A program made the translations under genes and the position numbers. A stretch of 64,000 bases of DNA from Branchiostoma floridae (Eukaryota > Chordata > Leptocardii > Amphioxiformes > Branchiostomatidae): contig NC_049989.1 in the NCBI RefSeq assembly GCF_000003815.2, forward strand, positions 22,624,461-22,688,460, in the 5' to 3' direction. Under the pieces are notes generated by a model. That model did not search any database. It was not told the DNA's origin and saw nothing but the letters and a program-made list of their open reading frames with translations. Of the stretch, positions 26,116-37,785 are shown in pieces (within the stretch, counting starts at the first letter, position 1; every line of letters begins with the position of its first letter).

Positions 26116-27399
26116 GTCACACCAGTCCCTAGTAGTTTTATCCCAACGTCTGTAACAGTGTCATTTTAGTCATTTTTGACAAACCAAACATGACAGAGGC
26201 TCAGGCACAGCTTATCCTGCATCATATCAACATCACCCAACAATTACTTTATATCCTCTCTCATGACCTCTAATTAAATATTAAACAATCGGCACAAACT
26301 TCTCAGGCGGGGACTGAGAAACGACTCCCTTATTTTGTCTGAACGACGTTGATATTATATAATGTGTGGCTGAGGGTGTCAGCCGCAGGTGCCAAAATTG
26401 GACTGCTGTACAAGGTGTAAAAACTAAACCTGTGCTAAATACAGCACAATGGAGAGTCAGTAAACATTAAAGCTACCCCCCCTCCCCACACTCATGCTTA
26501 CCCTCATTACAACCATGCTTACCCCCCTCCCCCCTGGTCAAATATCCTACACACAGGACCTCCCTGGTTTACTGTGTCCATCCATACCCACAGATATCCA
26601 GCCAGCAGCTGGGATTTACTGCCCAAATATAAATAGAGAAACTGCCCCAATGGACACTGGGATTTGGAAGGACAGCACAACACCACAAAACTAGGCTGCT
26701 TTCCCTATGATCTCTAGCACACTAACTTTCAGAGTTTCAGACTCAACTATTTTCTTCAATTTGTTTATTCATGTCATTTCCAGACTACTGGCTAACAAGT
26801 TTAAATTATAAAGTAAGTAAGGTGTAGTTGACATTTCTACTCCTCTAATGGACCAGGGCAGTCGTGTTCTGTGCCTCATGTGTGAGTGTTCTCATGCACC
26901 AGACAGCCTAGTGAAGTTGTGTGGGTCTGAGACTCCTAAGTGGACATCTGATCCCCATATCTGATCTGGGCGGCAGTATCGCCCCCAGAGGCCCTGATCA
27001 GGCAAACAAACCCAGTGTGTTTTAGTGGGTCCAGTTACCATAGACAGGGCAGAGTTACATGTGACCCTAATGTAGTGGATTGTCCTAATGTGGTCCCACA
27101 AAAGGCCTGAGAGAGCCGGGTCCTGTTCCATCCACCGAGCAACAATACACGCCCGGCCTTTCTGTGTCCAACCAACGACCTGGTAATGGGTTTCTGTTGA
27201 CAATGTGGGGAACAGCGTTTATGGCAGGTTTTTATTCCAAGAATACAAATTTGAGGTTGATCCAGTAATGGTGGAAACTGGTGGGATAAGCAGAGGTTAG
27301 GAGCTCTGCTCTCCGGACAGGCTTCGGGTCGGTCCACCGAGAAAAGGTCTCTGGGTTTGCTGAATGGAGATTACAGGAAAGTAGGTCACCACACAAAGG

Positions 27400-27635
27400 A
27401 GGGAGGGGGGCGGCAAACAGAGAAACAACAATGCCTCATGACACCGTATACTACGGTATAAAGTATACGGTATAGACGTCGGGGCGGCAAACAGAGAAAC
27501 AACAGTGCCTCATGACACCATATACTACGGTATAAAAGTACACGGTATAGACGTCAGGGCAGCAAAACACAGGAACGACAATACCTTATGACACTGTATA
27601 CTACAGTAGAGTCTATAGACCTCAGGGCGGCAAAT
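27400..27635. repeat. 74-bp tandem repeat with an internal hairpin
   Basis: Three copies and a fragment of a unit with GGCGGCAAACAGAGAAACAA and TGCCTCATGACACC. The first copy holds the perfect inverted pair ACCGTATACT and AGTATACGGT (27443-27452, 27462-27471), decayed in the other copies. Confidence 0.9.
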
Positions 27636-28745
27636 ACAGGAATAATCGCACAGGAATCGATGACCAGGAGGTAGACTGGGTGCCAGACCGTTTCCAGGGC
27701 CTACACAGGCCAACCTCTCGGCTCTAGTCTAGGGCCAACATGGCCCCGACGAAATTTCACATGGCCCCAAGAAAGTTAGATCCATACAAGTTTATCAGGG
27801 GTCTGGCATCCAGGCTATCTGCACAGGGAACATCTCTGAAACTGAACCTGCATTTTGAGCAATAAAAAAGCACGACACAGGCCAGGTCTGGTCAGCAATG
27901 ACGATACAGAAGAGACCAGAATAGTTTATTCAGCTCAGATCACCCTGCAGGTCACTTTCCACTGAGGTCATGAGACAAGGGTGAGGGTCAGACTAAGACG
28001 CAGATTAGCAACCGAAGTTCTCATAAATTAGATGACTGATAAGGTGAGAAAAACTGTCTTATCCCAAACTGAAGAATTTCACCCCAACAACAGTTCTTAC
28101 AGCCTTTTCTGTTATTATGCAGGTTACAAGGAAGGCTGTTAACGAGGCTGTAACGAGGGGTTCCCAATCATCACTCTATGGAGCGAGAGCACCTTCGCTG
28201 TGGACTGACCTTTCCAAAGGTGAGACTGATTGACATGGGAACAGTGGTGGGAGACTATACACGGTGAGAGACCCTACATGGGTCAGAGGGGAGGGGCGAC
28301 ATCAATTCAATTTGTTGTTTCTCTTATTTGATAAAAATAATTTCCAGGTCAGGAGCCGTAACCGGGAGTGACCGGCCTGTTACCAGGGTCGGGAGCCGTG
28401 TGCAGCGTAACACAGCCGCTGATCAGTGTTTGCCGAGATTGCAGGCAGAATGTACGGAATGTGGGCAATGCCTGAGTTGTGTGACTGACTGGGTCGGTCG
28501 GCCGATGACAAGCAGAGTAAATAGACAGCTCCCGTCCACAACAGTCGTCTCCTCACCGCCAGAACCGCTCCTGCCGCCAGCCGCACTCAAGCATTCTTGG
28601 AAGGAAGGCATGGCTGCGTCTTGTGACACCAAACCTGACCAGACATTCTTGAGAAAGTGGTCATGTCCACAAGCCATGTTTGGGGTAAACACAGCGCTGA
28701 TGTCAGAGCAGAGGAGCCGGCTCCACTGGCTCAGTCATCGCTCCA

Positions 28746-28862
28746 ACGTTAGGTCTCACTTCCTGACTACCGATACTCCGCTGGGTGGTTAGGTCTCACT
28801 TCCTGACTACCGATACTCCGCTGGGTGGTTAGGTCTCACTTCTTGAGTACCCATAGTTCGCT
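28746..28862. repeat. 40-bp tandem repeat, about three copies
   Basis: Units carry GTTAGGTCTCACTTCCTGAC and TACCGATACTCCGCTGGGTG. The third copy is diverged. Confidence 0.92.
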
Positions 28863-29261
28863 CTGACTACCGCTACGTCTGCTCTGTACTTGCCCTTCAG
28901 GTGGGGGAAGTTTCGGGGTGTCGCACAGTCAGTGGAGCATGGAGTAGAGTTAGCAGGGGTCAAACAGACTTCAATATCACCACAGTCCAATACTGTACAT
29001 GTTCCCAAAATCAAGCTTATCTAGCACACACGTGCCATGTCTGGACTTGAACCTGAACCTGTGGACCTGAACCTGAACATGAGTTTAGGAAGGCAGCAGT
29101 GTGGGGAGAGTTAGCAGGAGGCTGGCTAACAACATCAGATCGCATTCCGCCGCCCGACATTGAACCAGAGCAGGCCCAACACGGTTCACATCCATCAGCT
29201 GACAGTCTGAGCACACGGGCGTTCCAGAGGGCAGATCTGCTGCAAGTCATTTACAAACAGG

Positions 29262-29625
29262 GCATGAACCCACGCAACTGTCACCAGCCTGGGACAGGGC
29301 TGGAAACACACCCACGTAACTGTCACCAGCCTGGGACAGGCCCCACGTAACTGTCACCAGCCTGGGACAGGCCCCACGTAACTGTCACCAGCCTGGGACA
29401 GAACCCACGTAACCGTCACCAGCCTGGGACAGGGCTGGAAACAGGGCATGGCCCCACGGAACTATCACCCACGTAACTGTCACCAGCCTGGGACAGGCCC
29501 CACGTAACTGTCACCAGCCTGGGACAGGTCCCACGGAACTGTCACCAGCCTGGGACAGGCCCCACGGAACCATCACCAGCCTGGGACAGGCCCCACGCAA
29601 CTGTCACCAGCCTGGGACAAGCCCA
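29262..29625. repeat. 31-bp minisatellite, ten copies
   Basis: The unit joins CCCCACGTAACTGTCACC and AGCCTGGGACAGG. Some units carry an extra GCTGGAAACAGGGCATG block. Confidence 0.95.
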
Positions 29626-29939
29626 GAAGCAGGTGAAGGGGAGAAGGAACCAAAAATCTTCCCTGTGAACCCACCAGAGTTACAGGCTAGGTACAGCCAT
29701 TCCGCAGGCTACTTTTGAGCCCTGCAGCTCCAGAATTGGTGACAGGAGCAGACCTGCTAATTCAGACTAACTCTCCCTGTCCAAGGTCAGGTCGCCCCCC
29801 TCCCCAGGTCAGGGTGCCCCCCTCCCCACAACCCATCTGGGACCACTTTGTGCAGAGGGGGCTGTGAGCCACACGTGTCAGGGATCCCCACTTCCTGTGT
29901 TACACATGCAGACACCACAACAGTCTGGGCAGTCTGGAG

Positions 29940-30285
29940 CCTTCAGTTACAACTACATAACCTCTTACATCTGTATACAACCTATAGCACAACCTACAAC
30001 ACCTCCACACAACCTACAACACAACTGCTACACCTCTACACAACTTGCTGTTACACACACAGACACCACAACAGTCTGGAGCCTTCAGTTACAACCTCAG
30101 ATATACAACCTAACACACCATACACAACCTACAACACAACCTCCTAATCCTCTACACAACCTACAACACTACCTGCTCGGTACACAACCTTCTACACCCC
30201 ACACGACCTGCTTCAAGTTCAACACAACCTGCTTCAAGTTCAAGTCCAACACAACCTGCTTCAAGTTCAACTCCAACACAAACCA
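29940..30285. repeat. Degenerate repeats of ACAACCTACAACAC
   Basis: Loose ACAACCTACAACAC and ACACCTCTACACAACCT words are followed by three copies of CACAACCTGCTTCAAGTTCA. The sequence AGACACCACAACAGTCTGG occurs twice. Confidence 0.8.
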
Positions 30286-30469
30286 GCCTGTGGGCACCGA
30301 AACCAAGCTGAACCCAGCTCTGTCCTACTTTTCTTCATGGTTAAGCAACGTGTTTTCTCAACAATACCCTGCAATGAACCTTATAACGAAGAGCAACTGC
30401 GGTTTACATTTCACAACTGTTAAACCATCACAGGAGCAACACTGCCACATCAGAGGCCTGTCATGAGCC

Positions 30470-30625
30470 AACTTCCTGGTTACAGTGTAGCACTTCCTAA
30501 ACACATGCTAACTGGTTACAGTGTAGCACTTCCTAAACACATGCTAACTGGTTATAGTGTAGCACTTCCTAAACACATGCAAACTGGTTACAGTGCAGCA
30601 CTTCCTAAACACATGCGAACAGCAC
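30470..30625. repeat. 36-bp minisatellite, four copies
   Basis: Units carry TGGTTACAGTGTAGCACTTC and CTAAACACATGCTAAC. Confidence 0.95.
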
Positions 30626-30639
30626 TATACATGTACTAT

Positions 30640-30990
30640 AGGTGCCTCACTCCTATACAGCATTATAGTATTATTTATGCATGTATCTGTAGGTGCCCTG
30701 TCAACAGCATTATACATGTACTATAGGTGCCTTGTTAACAGTATTATAGATGTCTCACTCCCAAACACATTTTAACAACATTATAGGTGCTTCAGTTCCA
30801 AACACATGCTAACAACATCATACATGTATTTGTAGGTGCATTATAGGTGTCTCACTCCCAAACACATGCTAACAACATTATAGGTGCTTCAGTTCTAAAC
30901 ACATGCTTACAACATTATAGGTGCTTTACTCCCAAACACATGCTAACAACATTATAGGTGCTTCACTCCCAAACACATGCTTACAACATT
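30640..30990. repeat. Minisatellite with AACAACATTATAGGTGC
   Basis: About seven units carry CCCAAACACATGCTAACAAC and ATTATAGGTGCTTCA. The shared AAACACATGCTAAC word links it to the preceding 36-bp array. Confidence 0.9.
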
Positions 30991-31564
30991 ATAGGTACTA
31001 AGTTACCCCAAGCTCCCAAACAGCCGTTAAGTGCTGGTTCTGTAAGTGCTGAGTCAAAGGGACAAGCCTCTGTCACAGCGCAGTAACAGGGACAAGTCTC
31101 TGTCACAGAGCCTACCACAAACAGTCCCAACCACAGATGAAACCACTGTCTATATACAAGCACAGCTTTGCTCCACTAGCTGTAGGTACTTCATTTTGTA
31201 TTTCTCTGCAATCTTGGGAAACGTCATATTTTGGTTCTCCAAAGCTATCCGGCTGTGTCAGTTAGTGAGGCCAATATTTGACCATGTTTAGGGGTTTGTT
31301 TGGTACCAAATATAGGCACATAAAGCGAGATATTTCACACCAAAATAGGTTCATCAGCCGTGAAATTTCCGTCCGCTATTGGCACATAATCTGTGACATT
31401 TCAGGCTGGGTTTAACTGTAAAGACTGTACCATAATAACAGGGAGTTCCGCATGTGCAGGGTGTGTCCTACTGCACACATGGCTGGTGCCCATGACGTAA
31501 TCCGAGTGACTGAGCTGTGGCCAGACTGGTTTGTGCCTTGGACTGGAAGTAACCAAAACTGTGG

Positions 31565-32015
31565 CTCACTGAACAGTTTCTCTCACAAACACACTCTTGT
31601 GCGGACTGCAAAACTCTGGGAACAGTTTCTCTCACAAACACACTCTTGTGTGGACTGCAAAACTCTGGGAACAGTTTCTCTCACAAACACACTCTTGTGT
31701 GGACTGCAAAACTCTGGGAACAGTTTCTCTCCCAAACACACTCTTGTACAGACTGCAAAACTCTGGGAACAGTTTCTCTCACAAACACACTCTTGTACAG
31801 ACTGCAAAACTCTGGGAACAGTTTCTCTCACAAACACACTCTTGTACGGACTGCAAAACTCTGGGAACAGTTTCTCTCACAAACACACTCTTGTACAGAC
31901 TGCAAAACTCTGGGAACAGTTTCTCTCACAAACACACTCTTGTACGGACTGCAAAACTCTGGGAACAGTTTCTCTCACAAACACACTCTTGTGCGGACTG
32001 CAAAACTCTGGGAAC
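31565..32015. repeat. 49-bp minisatellite, nine copies
   Basis: Units carry AACTCTGGGAACAGTTTCTC and ACAAACACACTCTTGT. The period is 1 mod 3, so a single long open frame cycles through three peptide registers, which argues against a protein. Confidence 0.97.
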
Positions 32016-32339
32016 TTACAGTTTTGCTTCTACTACAAGTTTTTCACATGTCAGCCTTGCGATACTGACCTATCTAGTCCCTCTGTTTACACTGCAGTGT
32101 GGCTCATTTCAAAATTGCTTATCATTCAATAAGGTTCTGATTTTGGTAGCATTCGTATGTTTGTGTGTTAGTATGTCTGTAGATGAGAAGGTCTGGATGG
32201 ATTGTGGTGTGGGGAGGGCGATGAGACTCAAAATCATCAGATCCTGGGCCCTACTTGTTTATCTGAAGCTTGTTGTTTATTGCTTATTTAAAGCTTGTTT
32301 ATTTTCAGGATTATGTGATAGAGGATTAATGCAGAGTGG

Positions 32340-32525
32340 AAGTCCCTCATGTACCTGTCCCTGTGGCCTATATCATATGTACATGTATCTGCCCCAATGC
32401 CCAGTACACAGCTCCTGTACATGTATCTGCCCCTGTGGGCTGTATAGGTCCTGTACTGTACAGTAGCTATATCATATGTACATGTATCTGCCCCTATGTC
32501 CTGTACAGCTCCTGTACAGTAATCC
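32340..32525. repeat. Loose repeats of ATGTACATGTATCTGCCCC
   Basis: Three to four imperfect copies of ATGTACATGTATCTGCCCC with TGTACAGCTCCTGTAC words. Confidence 0.75.
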
Positions 32526-32689
32526 CTGCCCACCACCCTGGGCGCTCTGCAATCACAATTAGGACTAATTAGGAGATGATGTGATAACGATCAGGTCGGC
32601 ATGCTGGGTAGGAAATCCCTGCTGCAGATAAATGGCTGGCACTGAACTCCCCACCTGACATGGCCGGACCGGACATTCCCACAGACATA

Positions 32690-32965
32690 GGTGCGTATGT
32701 ACCTGCGTATGTACCTGCGTATGTACCTGCGTATGTACCTGCGTATGTACCTGCGTATGTACAATGTACCTGCGTATGTACCTGCGTATGTACCTGCGTA
32801 TGTACCTGCGTATGTACCTGCGTATGTACCTGCGTATGTACCTGCGTATGTACCTGTGTATGTACCTGTGTATGTACCTGCGTATGTACCTGCGTATGTA
32901 CCTGCGTATGTACCTGTGTATGTACCTGCGTATGTACCTGCGTGTGTACCTGCGTATATACAATG
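32690..32965. repeat. 12-bp microsatellite, about 22 copies
   Basis: The unit is ACCTGCGTATGT with occasional ACCTGTGTATGT. The 12-bp period leaves several frames open on both strands; these are not genes. Confidence 0.97.
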
Positions 32966-33889
32966 TACCCACCTCCACACACCTACAGACATACAGATCG
33001 CTGGTACTGAATGACCCCTGACACGGCCGTACCAAGTACCAAACCTCCCAACAATGGTAAGAAATCTGACACACAGAACCTGACGTCCCAGGCTAAACAA
33101 ACATCCCGTCCTAAAAAGCCTGACTTTCCAGGCTAAACGCTCATCCTGGCCTCAACACTGGACTGGCCACTGCTTCTCGGAAACCTGACAACAAACTGGT
33201 CCATCTTGTTGGGACATAAACACTACATCACCAACAGCACAAACAGTACATAAACAGCACATCAATAGCACAAACACTGAGATTGTACTATAAAGGGGAA
33301 GGCGTGAGTATTGCCTGATCGCTGCCCTACAACTTGCCATGCTAGTGTAAGTCCCGATACTCACATTGCTACTGCTTTAGTATAGCTGCACCACAATATC
33401 ATGTAAGTGTGTCTAGAAATTATGTCATCATTACTGCATGTCAATAATGGTTAGAGACATCCAGGTAATAAGATATGCAAGTTAACAGTTACTCCAACAG
33501 CTGGTTAAGATTTGGAAGTGGTCAGACGTTGCAGGTTACATCGACTAACTTTCCTCTGTAGCACGAAGCAAAATCTGTCCATAACCAGCTTTTAAACAGT
33601 AACTATAAATTGATATGCAAATAAGGAAAATGTTATGTAGTCGATAGAAAAGAAAATAAGACACGTCAAGACAAGGTTGCTGCAAGTCCATTCGCTCCTG
33701 TACATTATCACTGTATCTCCACTCACTGTACATTATAAAGTATCCCTCACTCCTGTACATTTATCTCTACGGTTGGAAATTTGGGGAGTCTCAGATGAGC
33801 TGCGACAATCTATGTTAGACTGACAGATTGACATCCATTTACAACGGCCACACAACTTAAAACAGAGCTTCCAGTAAAACTCAAGAGCC

Positions 33890-34610
33890 CCACAAAACTA
33901 TTAAAACCTCACAGCTCAAGACTGGAGTCCAGTTATAAACACTAAACCATTATAACCTCACAGCTCGAGTTATAAACACAAAACTATTATAACCTCACAG
34001 CTCCAGTTATAAACACTAAACCATTATAACCTCACAGCTCAAGACTGGAGTCCAGTTATAAACACTAAACCATTATAACCTAACAGCTCCAGTTATAAAT
34101 ATAAAACCATTATAACCTCACAACTCCAGTTAAATATAAAACCATTATAACCTCACAGCTTGAGTTATAAACAAAACTATTAGAACTTCACAGCTCCAGT
34201 TATAAACACAAAACTATTATAACCCCACAGCTCCAGTTATACATATCAGGGCTTGAAATACTTTTTTCTGCATACCTGCACTGGTGCAGGTAACATCGAA
34301 AATTACCTGCACCACACAAATTTTACCTGCACCACTTTGAATTTAGGAAGAATGTATGATACCAAAAATTGTTGAGGAAACTTCAATATGTGGTAACAGT
34401 CAATGCAGCTAACAACAGTTCACATACACCTACATTATAGGACATTTACGTATAAAACCCAGTACATGGACCAGTGCAGGTTAGGTGCAGGTAGACACCA
34501 GAAATACCTGCACAGCTCCAATTTTACCTGCACTAACCTGCATATGCAGGTGGTATTTCGAGCCCTGCATATCACACCACTTTAACCTCACAGCTCCAGT
34601 TATAAACACA
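33890..34610. repeat. 37-bp minisatellite interrupted by a transposon
   Basis: Units carry CCTCACAGCTCCAGTTATAA and ACACTAAACCATTATAA. Some units hold an extra GACTGGAGTC. Transposon copy B (34247-34567) is inserted in one unit. Confidence 0.92.
34247..34567. mobile_element. Small non-autonomous DNA transposon, copy B (321 bp)
   Basis: The ends are CAGGGCTTGAAATAC and GTATTTCGAGCCCTG, almost perfect inverted repeats. The 5-bp direct repeat CATAT flanks it (34242-34246 and 34568-34572). It interrupts a minisatellite: removing the element and one CATAT restores a 29-bp stretch of the unit of the same length as its neighbours. This makes the insertion and the duplication length unusually secure. 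The interior has ACCTGCAC and GTGCAGGT words in place of the GTGCACCC of copy A. There is no coding capacity. Confidence 0.85.
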
Positions 34611-34944
34611 ACAGTCCCACAGAACCAACAGGACCTCACAGCTTTTTATACGCCTTTCAGCTGAGTAAACCTACAAATAGTACAATTCAAATGACCACAC
34701 GGGACAGAAACCAGCCTCCAGTTCAGAGCCTGAGATTCAGTAGGAGCTGTGCAGGTCAACAGGAGAAAAGCCAGTTGAATGACGTCCCCAAAATGGCTCC
34801 CAATCTGTCCTAATTAGCTTGATTGGACAGGCCATAACGAGGCCACTAATGTTTGTGTTACAGGGTGATTGTGCAACCCTCCTGGGGAAAAGTTATCAGT
34901 AAAACAGGCAACACTTGAGCCCGAACAATGTGTACCTATAGGTG

Positions 34945-35095
34945 CCTACCTGTGCTGAAGGTGTGTTTACCTGTGCTAAAGGTGTGTTTACCTGTGCTAA
35001 AGGTGTGTGTTTACCTGTGCTAAAGGTGTGTATTTACCTGTGCTAAAGGTGTGTATTTACCTGTGCTAAAGGTGTGTATTTACCTGTGTGAAGCC
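34945..35095. repeat. 19- to 21-bp minisatellite, seven copies
   Basis: The unit is TTTACCTGTGCTAAAGGTGT with small length changes. Confidence 0.95.
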
Positions 35096-35414
35096 ATTTA
35101 GCCCCATACAGACAGCCCCTGGGGTGATGGAGCCCAGCCGTGAGGAAAATGGGGCGTTATTAACACCCCCCTGACAGAACTGTCGGCTCATCGCGACCCT
35201 GTAAAAGTTTCATGGCTGTTTGTCCATGACGGTGAGGTGTGAAATAAGCGGCCCACGAGCCAACATTAGTCCAAACAAACTGCTGTTTGCTCTCTGGTCT
35301 ACAAATGCTTGGCCTATCTCAGAACCAAACACACTTCCGCCCCGGGACCAGCGCGGTTCGATCCCGGGCCGTCTGTGTTTGCCGAGGGGAACCCTTGGCT
35401 TGAACCCGCTGATA

Positions 35415-35630
35415 AGGGGGTAAGGGTGACAGGGACCCCCCATTCACGGCCTCGCTGATAACGGAGACCCTCCATTCACTGCTCCAATGATAACGGAGTC
35501 AGAGTGACAGAGACCCCCCCATACACGGCCCCGCTGATAAGGGGGTAAGAGTGACAGAGACCCCCCATACACGGCCTCGCTGATAACGGCATCAGAGTGA
35601 CAGAGACCCCCCATACACGGCCTGCTCTAT
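35415..35630. repeat. Minisatellite, about 48-bp units, four copies
   Basis: Units carry GAGTGACAGAGACCCCCCAT and CACGGCCTCGCTGATAA. Confidence 0.9.
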
Positions 35631-36119
35631 GTCACGGCCACTCCTGCCTATCTCTAACCACTGGACTGCACCATGCACACCTTTTAAATGGAAGCTACGC
35701 ACTGATATCCCTGCCAGCCAAACTATGCACTTAACATGCTGGTCTGTCTGACACACGCTCCGCAGAGTTTGTTATTTGTTGGTCCTGTGAGGTACTTACA
35801 CAACTTACTGCCGTGTTTGGGTGGGGATTCTTTCAGATTATTGAACTCCAGGAATCCGGCAGAGTACTACCTAACCTCGTTAGGCTGTAAGCCACCACAG
35901 GTAATTAAGCATTTCTGTGAAGGTCTGCTCAGACGGCCATGATGCCGACAGGCTGGATAAACACTGGATAGCCGAGTTCTCTCCTCACTCGAGCTGAGCA
36001 AATATCCTGCCTCTGCTCTAAAGGCTTTTGTTCAGTTGTGTGGACAGTTTGAGCTGCTGCCATGTGGCACGGTCTCACACTGGGCAGGCTAAGTGTGTGT
36101 GTTAACTTACTGTGTGGTG

Positions 36120-36226
36120 CGTTAGTGTGTGTGTGAACATGTTTGTGTGTGCGCACATGCGATGTGTTATAGGTGCGCACACACATACAGTCACTCACAC
36201 ACACACACACACACACATACACACAC
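36120..36226. repeat. GT/CA microsatellites
   Basis: GTGTGTGTG tracts at 36120-36155 and an ACACACAC tract at 36190-36226 lie close to exon 6, on its 3' side in gene orientation (intron 6). Confidence 0.9.
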
Positions 36227-36304
36227 GTGTAGTACATGAACATGTGTTTCTCCCATCTATATGAACATAGACACAGGAATATATGTACACCATGTTTGTC
36301 TCAC

Positions 36305-36397
36305 CTTTCCGTAATGGCCGAAGTAATTCTTGACATCTTCTAATACAGTGTTTGCTGACAGGCCTCCCACGAAGATTTTCTTGGTTCTTGTGACCAT
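36305..36397 (-). CDS. msi: Musashi exon 6 (RRM2, RNP2 motif)
   Basis: This 93-bp exon encodes residues 105-135, beginning [17 protein letters not shown] and ending [16 protein letters not shown] (residues 112-117) is the RNP2 strand of RRM2, followed by helix 1 and the start of strand 2. Vertebrate Musashi has [17 protein letters not shown] at the same position. The acceptor ends GTTCCAG after a pyrimidine-rich stretch and the donor is GTGAGA; both edges are phase 0. The sequence [14 protein letters not shown] differs at several positions from the vertebrate form, without a change in length. The exon is followed by the 11.3-kb intron 6. Confidence 0.97.
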
Positions 36398-36709
36398 CTG
36401 GAACGAGAGAAGGAAAAAAATCATGAGGTCAGAGGTCAAGAGTGGCTTTTGCCTGAAGCTTGCAGCGTTATTGTAGCATTAACGAACATCACAGCAGAAT
36501 TAACGACTCTCGTTAACATGAACATTCACAACAGGAAAAACGACTTTTATACCACAAATGAACTGATATTTTACGAGTTAGAAAAAGGAGAAATCTAAAG
36601 ATTTGTTTTAGCAGTTCAACGACACGCAAGCTAACATGTTAAGTAGGTCGAACGGTTTAGTTCAGACAATGCATAGCATTAACCAGTGAGTGGCCTGGGG
36701 CTTTGTCCT

Positions 36710-36865
36710 ACAGGCCCTACCCTACAGGCTCTATCCTACAGGCCCTATCCTACTAATAGTACTATACAGGCCCTATCCTACAGGCCCTATCCTACAGGCC
36801 CTATCCTACAGTACAGGCTCCATCCTACAGGCTCTATCCTACTATACAGGCTCTATCCTACAACT
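36710..36865. repeat. 15-bp minisatellite, about ten copies
   Basis: The unit is CCCTATCCTACAGGC, with CTCCATCCTACAG and TACTATACAGG variants. It lies in intron 5. The unit CTATCCTACAG is pyrimidine-rich and ends in CAG on the plus strand only. Confidence 0.92.
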
Positions 36866-37014
36866 GAGAAGACAGGTCAACACAATACCATGCAACACAC
36901 GTTGGTCCATATAACACTGTACACCTGTACACAACATACAACATTTATGTTCCCTCAGATCGCACCGAATTTTGATGACGAGGGGGGGGGAGTTAGAGCT
37001 GTCCAGACGTAGGT

Positions 37015-37215
37015 TTGTAGAGGAACTATTATCCACTGGTCAGTCTAGGTTTGTTAGGTTTGGTGCAAGGAATTATTATCCACTGGTCAGTCGAGGTTTG
37101 TTAGGTTTGGTGCGAGGTTTGGCCAGAGGTTTGGTGTGAGGAATTATTATCCACTGACCAGTCTAGGGTTGTGGGGTTTTGCCTGAGGTTGGTCAGAGGA
37201 ATTATTATCCGCTGC
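37015..37215. repeat. Minisatellite with GGAATTATTATCCACTG
   Basis: Four imperfect units carry ATTATTATCCACTGGTCAGT and GAGGTTTGTTAGGTTTGG. Confidence 0.88.
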
Positions 37216-37504
37216 ATGTAGAGCAGAAAGTGGCAGTAAGCTCTCCTGTGTTTGCGAGTGAATCAGGCCCACTGAACCCTGGCAGGGCGGGAAGAAAGCG
37301 TCTTTTGTTCCAAGTTTGGTTGCTTGCTATGATGTGCAGGGGATACAGGAGCCTTTGTGCCATTGTGCCATTATTCTGTTCTGACCCTCACAGTTTTCCC
37401 ACACTGCCTTCCCGATTCAGCCCCGAATACTTGGGCATTAACCATGTTGGGCAGGGAACCAAATTAACTGTCTATAAAAGGTGTGTAACAAATAACAACG
37501 CAGC

Positions 37505-37785
37505 TTTTGGGCAGTTTGGGTGTAGCATGAGGGAAGCTGTATTTATCCTAACATTTTGGGAGTTTGGGTGTAGCATGAGGGAAGCTGTATTTATCCTAAC
37601 ATTTTGGGAGTTTGGGTGTAACACATGGAAAGCTGTATTTACCCTAACGTTTCTGGAGTTTGTGGGTAAAACATGGAAAGCAGTATTTATCCTAACGTTT
37701 CTGGAGTTTGTGGGTAACACATGGAAAGCAGTATTCACCAAAACGTTTCTGCAGTTTGAGAGGGAAGCTGTATTTATCCAATAAG
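37505..37785. repeat. 51-bp minisatellite, five to six copies
   Basis: Units carry GAAGCTGTATTTATCCTAAC and GGGAGTTTGGGTGTA, with drift along the array. The 51-bp period keeps a plus-strand frame open. Confidence 0.93.

Larger units (their letters stand above)
25011..36304 (-). other. Musashi intron 6 (11.3 kb)
   Basis: The intron is bounded by a GTGAGA donor (36304) and a TTTCGCAG acceptor (25011). It carries about ten minisatellites, one transposon and one gap. The remaining sequence between these features (for example 26116-27399, 27631-28740 and 33000-33900) shows no exon that I could recognise. Confidence 0.9.

Noticed and set aside
31452-32466. 226- and 289-codon frames
   Set aside because: The 49-bp array rotates frame each unit. 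Identical DNA gives three unrelated peptides in the same frame.
36180-36300. Possible extra Musashi exon in the frame continuing past exon 6
   Set aside because: The frame simply reads through the GTGAGA donor. The correct continuation is exon 7 at 24962-25010, which matches the family exactly.
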